Shown here in pieces: positions 61,351 to 64,000 of a stretch of 64,000 bases of DNA. The stretch covers positions 68,514 to 132,513 of the forward strand of contig JAPTMU010000119.1 in NCBI GenBank assembly GCA_028583405.1. Reading direction: 5' to 3'. Position 1 is the first letter of the stretch; every line of letters begins with the position of its first letter. Both the position numbers and the translations under genes were made by a program. The notes beneath the pieces are model-generated. The model saw only the letters and a list, made by a program, of their open reading frames with translations, was not told the DNA's origin and did not search any database. The stretch comes from Pogonophryne albipinna (lineage: Eukaryota > Chordata > Actinopteri > Perciformes > Artedidraconidae).

Positions 61351-62853
61351 ATAGATCTCTTAATTTTGCTCTCAAAGTGCACCAGATTGATGCTTTGAAC
61401 TTCAATATTTAAAAAAAAATCTTCCCGGGGAGCATGCCCCCGGACCCCCCTAGAGGAAGTGAGGACCCTCCTAGAGGAGGTTAGGTCCACTCCAATTTAC
61501 AACTGCACCCTCTCTAATCTCAGATGCACCCTGAGTCATTTTGTTCTGGAACCGGGCCTGTTCCCACGGCACCCGAACGCCTCGTTTCCATCCTTTTCCC
61601 CTCGAAATGTCTGGGCAGCTGGTTACCGGCTGACAACGAGCCAAGTCAGAAACCACCGGTGTGTATTCGAAACTACGGTTTCGGTGCCGAGATACCGTCA
61701 GTAAAAAGGTAACAAAGGTGATCATTGTTTTAAAGGGCTATAGTGCTTGTAGGAGTGCTCTTCATATTAAAATGAATATTTTGTAATCATTTTTGCGTTC
61801 AATGAAGTGCAGCTTTTAATGAAAAAACTCAAATAAAGATTATTGAATTAACTTAACGAAATAATACTTAAGAGGAAATTAAAATAAACTCACTGCTTTA
61901 AAAAATATGTACAGCTATCAGATAGATGTTAAAGAGTGAAATAGCAGAACTCACACCACACCACACCACAGCTTGTGACTAGTATAATGATCTTGTTTAC
62001 TGATGCTCCTTTGACCTGTAAAGGCCTGTTTTCTTTTTATTATATTGCCACCTTTAGGGATCTAAATACTACTTCCCCAATTAATATGATCTTCTTTCCT
62101 TCCTTTCTTACAGGGGTACTAGTCGCCATTCGGACCTCCCTCCCATGCTCTCCAGCGGCCCCTCGCTCCCCTCGCCTCACTGTACCAGACTCCAGATGTT
62201 CGACATATTTTTGTGTGACTTTACAGAACCAAAATCAACTAAAACAGACTCTTCCGGATGCCGCATCTCAGCCCCTACACTATCTCCCTCTCTGCCTCGT
62301 CACTCCGTGATGCCTCCCCCCAGCAGCGCTCTGCCACCTCACCCCGTCTCAGACCCGGCGTCATGGGCGGGCCCCATGGGGCCGGGCCCGCCCATCCAGG
62401 TTTGGGCCCGCCCATCCAGGATTTGGGCCCGCTGTTTTAATCAGGGCTGAATACCACATTTTTATTGTTTTATTATTATGTTTATTGTTGTTATTTATAG
62501 GGCTTTGTCCTTATTTATTTTTGTATTAGTTTAATATCATTTTTTTATTTTGCTAGGAAATTCTGAATGAAAGGCTGCGCGCAAGACTGGTTTTTCGCTG
62601 GGTTGAGTCGTGTGGGTTTTTGAGTGAGATGCGGCACAGCAGCCTGTCACTTTGTCACTCAGTTTACTCTTGCTAGTGGTTCACGAAAGGAATATGGCAA
62701 CTCAGCGCCAGATGCAGGCACATTAGAAGAAATCAGTTAGGCCTACGTTACCAACGAGCAAGCAAGTCAGCTGGCAATCAATTATATTTTGAAGAGAAAT
62801 TTACTCTCAAGCCGGCTCTCTCACCAACTCCTGCACAGGCTCTCTGCCTCGCT

Positions 62854-62857
<4 letters not shown>

Positions 62858-62924
<67 letters not shown>

Positions 62925-62932
62925 CCTTTCTC
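62858..62932. repeat. (CT)n microsatellite
   Basis: Long CT run inside hAT copy 2. Copy 1 has only a short imperfect equivalent near 7240-7262. Confidence 0.95.
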
Positions 62933-63148
62933 TCCATCGCTCAACCTCACTCCACCTCTCCACCCTGTGTGCGCTCAAGTTTGCCTGCGTGCTTGCCCAA
63001 GTTGGCACAGCGTTACAAATGTGCCACAAAACCAACCAATGGATACATAAGACCGTCAACAGCCTTATCGCAACCTAAAACCCCTCTCTTTCAACAATTC
63101 ACGAGCGCCTCCCTCCTCCCCCCCCGTTGACAAATCGCGAGCATCTAA

Positions 63149-63170
63149 CACCCCCCCCCCCCCCCCCCCC
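63149..63170. repeat. Poly-C tract
   Basis: A run of about 20 C inside hAT copy 2, between two copies of CCCCGTTGACAA. Confidence 0.9.
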
Positions 63171-64000
63171 GTTGACAATTCAGATTTCCCGGGAAATTTA
63201 AGTGTCGTGGTGGGCCCGCCCTGGTAAATCAAATGCCCGCCCAGACATGTACGTCTGCCGCCGGCTCTGCCCCGTCTCCTCCTCTCTGATTTTCCCTCCA
63301 CTGCCTGTCTTACCCTCGCCTCACCTGTGTGTTACTGTCGTCCTGATATGAACCTTGGTGTTACAGCTCCCACGCATACCAACCAATAGAGTAACCTCAC
63401 CCACAAACACACACAAACAAAAGAGACACACCTTATGTACACATGCATGAAACACACACATACAGTACATACCACAGATGCCAGTGCAGACACACACACT
63501 GGGCAAACAGGTTTAAACTGTAGGACATTGTCTGGTGTGTAAATACAGTTTAACCTCTGCAGTCCATAACAATAACTCACTGAGTGACTGAGGCAGGGTA
63601 CAAGAGGGGCAGTGATGCGCTGTTTGTGTGCCTGTGTGTTCATGTTAGCTTATATGGGTGTGCATGTGTAGCTGCTGGCGTATAAAGTAACTCTACAGAG
63701 GCTTGTGCAGGGAATCGTTCTTTGAGGACAGATATCATTCTGTTTTGTGTGCAGTAGTTAGATAGTTAGCTACAGTAGACTGCATGAACAGATGTGTAGA
63801 ATGACGTCTCGTGTTGTAACTGTAGAGTAGCAGCTGTTCCGTGTAGCTTCATATGGCTTAGTGTGTTTGACCTCGACGTTTAGAAACAGGGTTTTAACCA
63901 GGAAAGCAATACACAATGCTCATTTTTCTCAGCCGTTAGAGCGAAAACCTGAATTGTGTTCATGTGATGCATGAGAAAACAAGAGCAGGTATTTCACAAG

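Larger units (their letters stand above)
62350..63269. mobile_element. Non-autonomous hAT element, copy 2 (920 bp)
   Basis: Ends CAGACCCGGCG / CGCCGGCTCTG with the exact 8-bp duplication CCCCGTCT (62342-62349 and 63270-63277). The other palindrome arm (near 58758-58765) shows the empty site with one copy of that octamer, confirming the borders. It is the same family as 6741-7534, but longer because of a (CT)n expansion and a duplicated C-rich segment. Confidence 0.95.
58036..64000. repeat. Giant inverted duplication, arms at least 1.5 kb
   Basis: 58036-59521 is the reverse complement of 61572-64000 once the 928 bp added by the hAT copy at 62350-63269 is removed. Across a 312-bp block (58394-58705 against 63332-63643) the encoded frame is identical. 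The right arm runs out of the window, so the true length is unknown. The spacer is 59522-61571. It may be a transposon with long terminal repeats, a real palindrome, or an assembly artefact. Confidence 0.9.

Noticed and set aside
62853..63059. Arg/Glu repeat protein frame
   Set aside because: Produced by the (CT)n microsatellite.

Overview
This is a stretch of a teleost fish nuclear genome, probably a spiny-rayed fish. The evidence is multi-exon vertebrate genes with GT/AG introns (slc27a1, a TRIM gene, a C2H2 zinc-finger gene), an intronless vac14, and fish-type repeats: hAT elements with 8-bp target duplications, a DIRS retrotransposon, a gypsy fragment and an endogenous retrovirus. No prokaryotic-style operons, rRNA, tRNA or CRISPR array were seen.

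Layout. 1-5811: slc27a1 (fatty-acid transport protein 1), 12 coding exons on the + strand, reading intact for 648 aa. 6.6-8.3 kb: nested hAT-type elements. 9.7-12.2 kb: a TRIM35/A33-like RING-B-box-coiled-coil-B30.2 gene on the - strand, with a frameshift and a lost zinc ligand in the RING. 14.5-14.8 kb: a second, broken TRIM first exon. 16.5-18.9 kb: a complete single-exon vac14 (788 aa, - strand). 19.2-21.1 kb: a C2H2 zinc-finger gene on the + strand, head-to-head with vac14, cut short by an in-frame stop and then by a transposon in its last finger. 22.5-27 kb: LINE, inverted-repeat and zinc-finger relics and a 21-bp minisatellite.

The second half is almost entirely mobile DNA. 27,047-36,785 is an endogenous retrovirus with two 577-bp LTRs (3 visible differences), a 4-bp CTGT target duplication, a tRNA-Trp-type primer binding site and broken gag, but no recognisable pol. 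38.6-43.8 kb is a three-level nest of transposons, each with its own target duplication. 45.3-49.1 kb is an inverted repeat around another element. 50.2-51.0 kb joins a histone H3 C-terminal fragment to a Ty3/gypsy Pol end and 3' LTR. 51.8-58.0 kb is an almost complete DIRS element on the - strand (Gag, RT/RNase H, tyrosine recombinase). 58.0-64.0 kb is a large inverted duplication whose arm runs out of the window; one arm carries a 920-bp hAT insertion that the other lacks.

How it works together: slc27a1 (fatty-acid uptake and activation) and vac14 (scaffold of the PIKfyve-FIG4 complex making PI(3,5)P2) look functional. The TRIM and zinc-finger genes are decaying or have lost parts. The rest records successive transposon insertions. 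The most unusual signals are repeated hairpin-plus-purine-tract modules in the retrovirus, perfect short-loop hairpins in three places, and the histone H3/gypsy junction.
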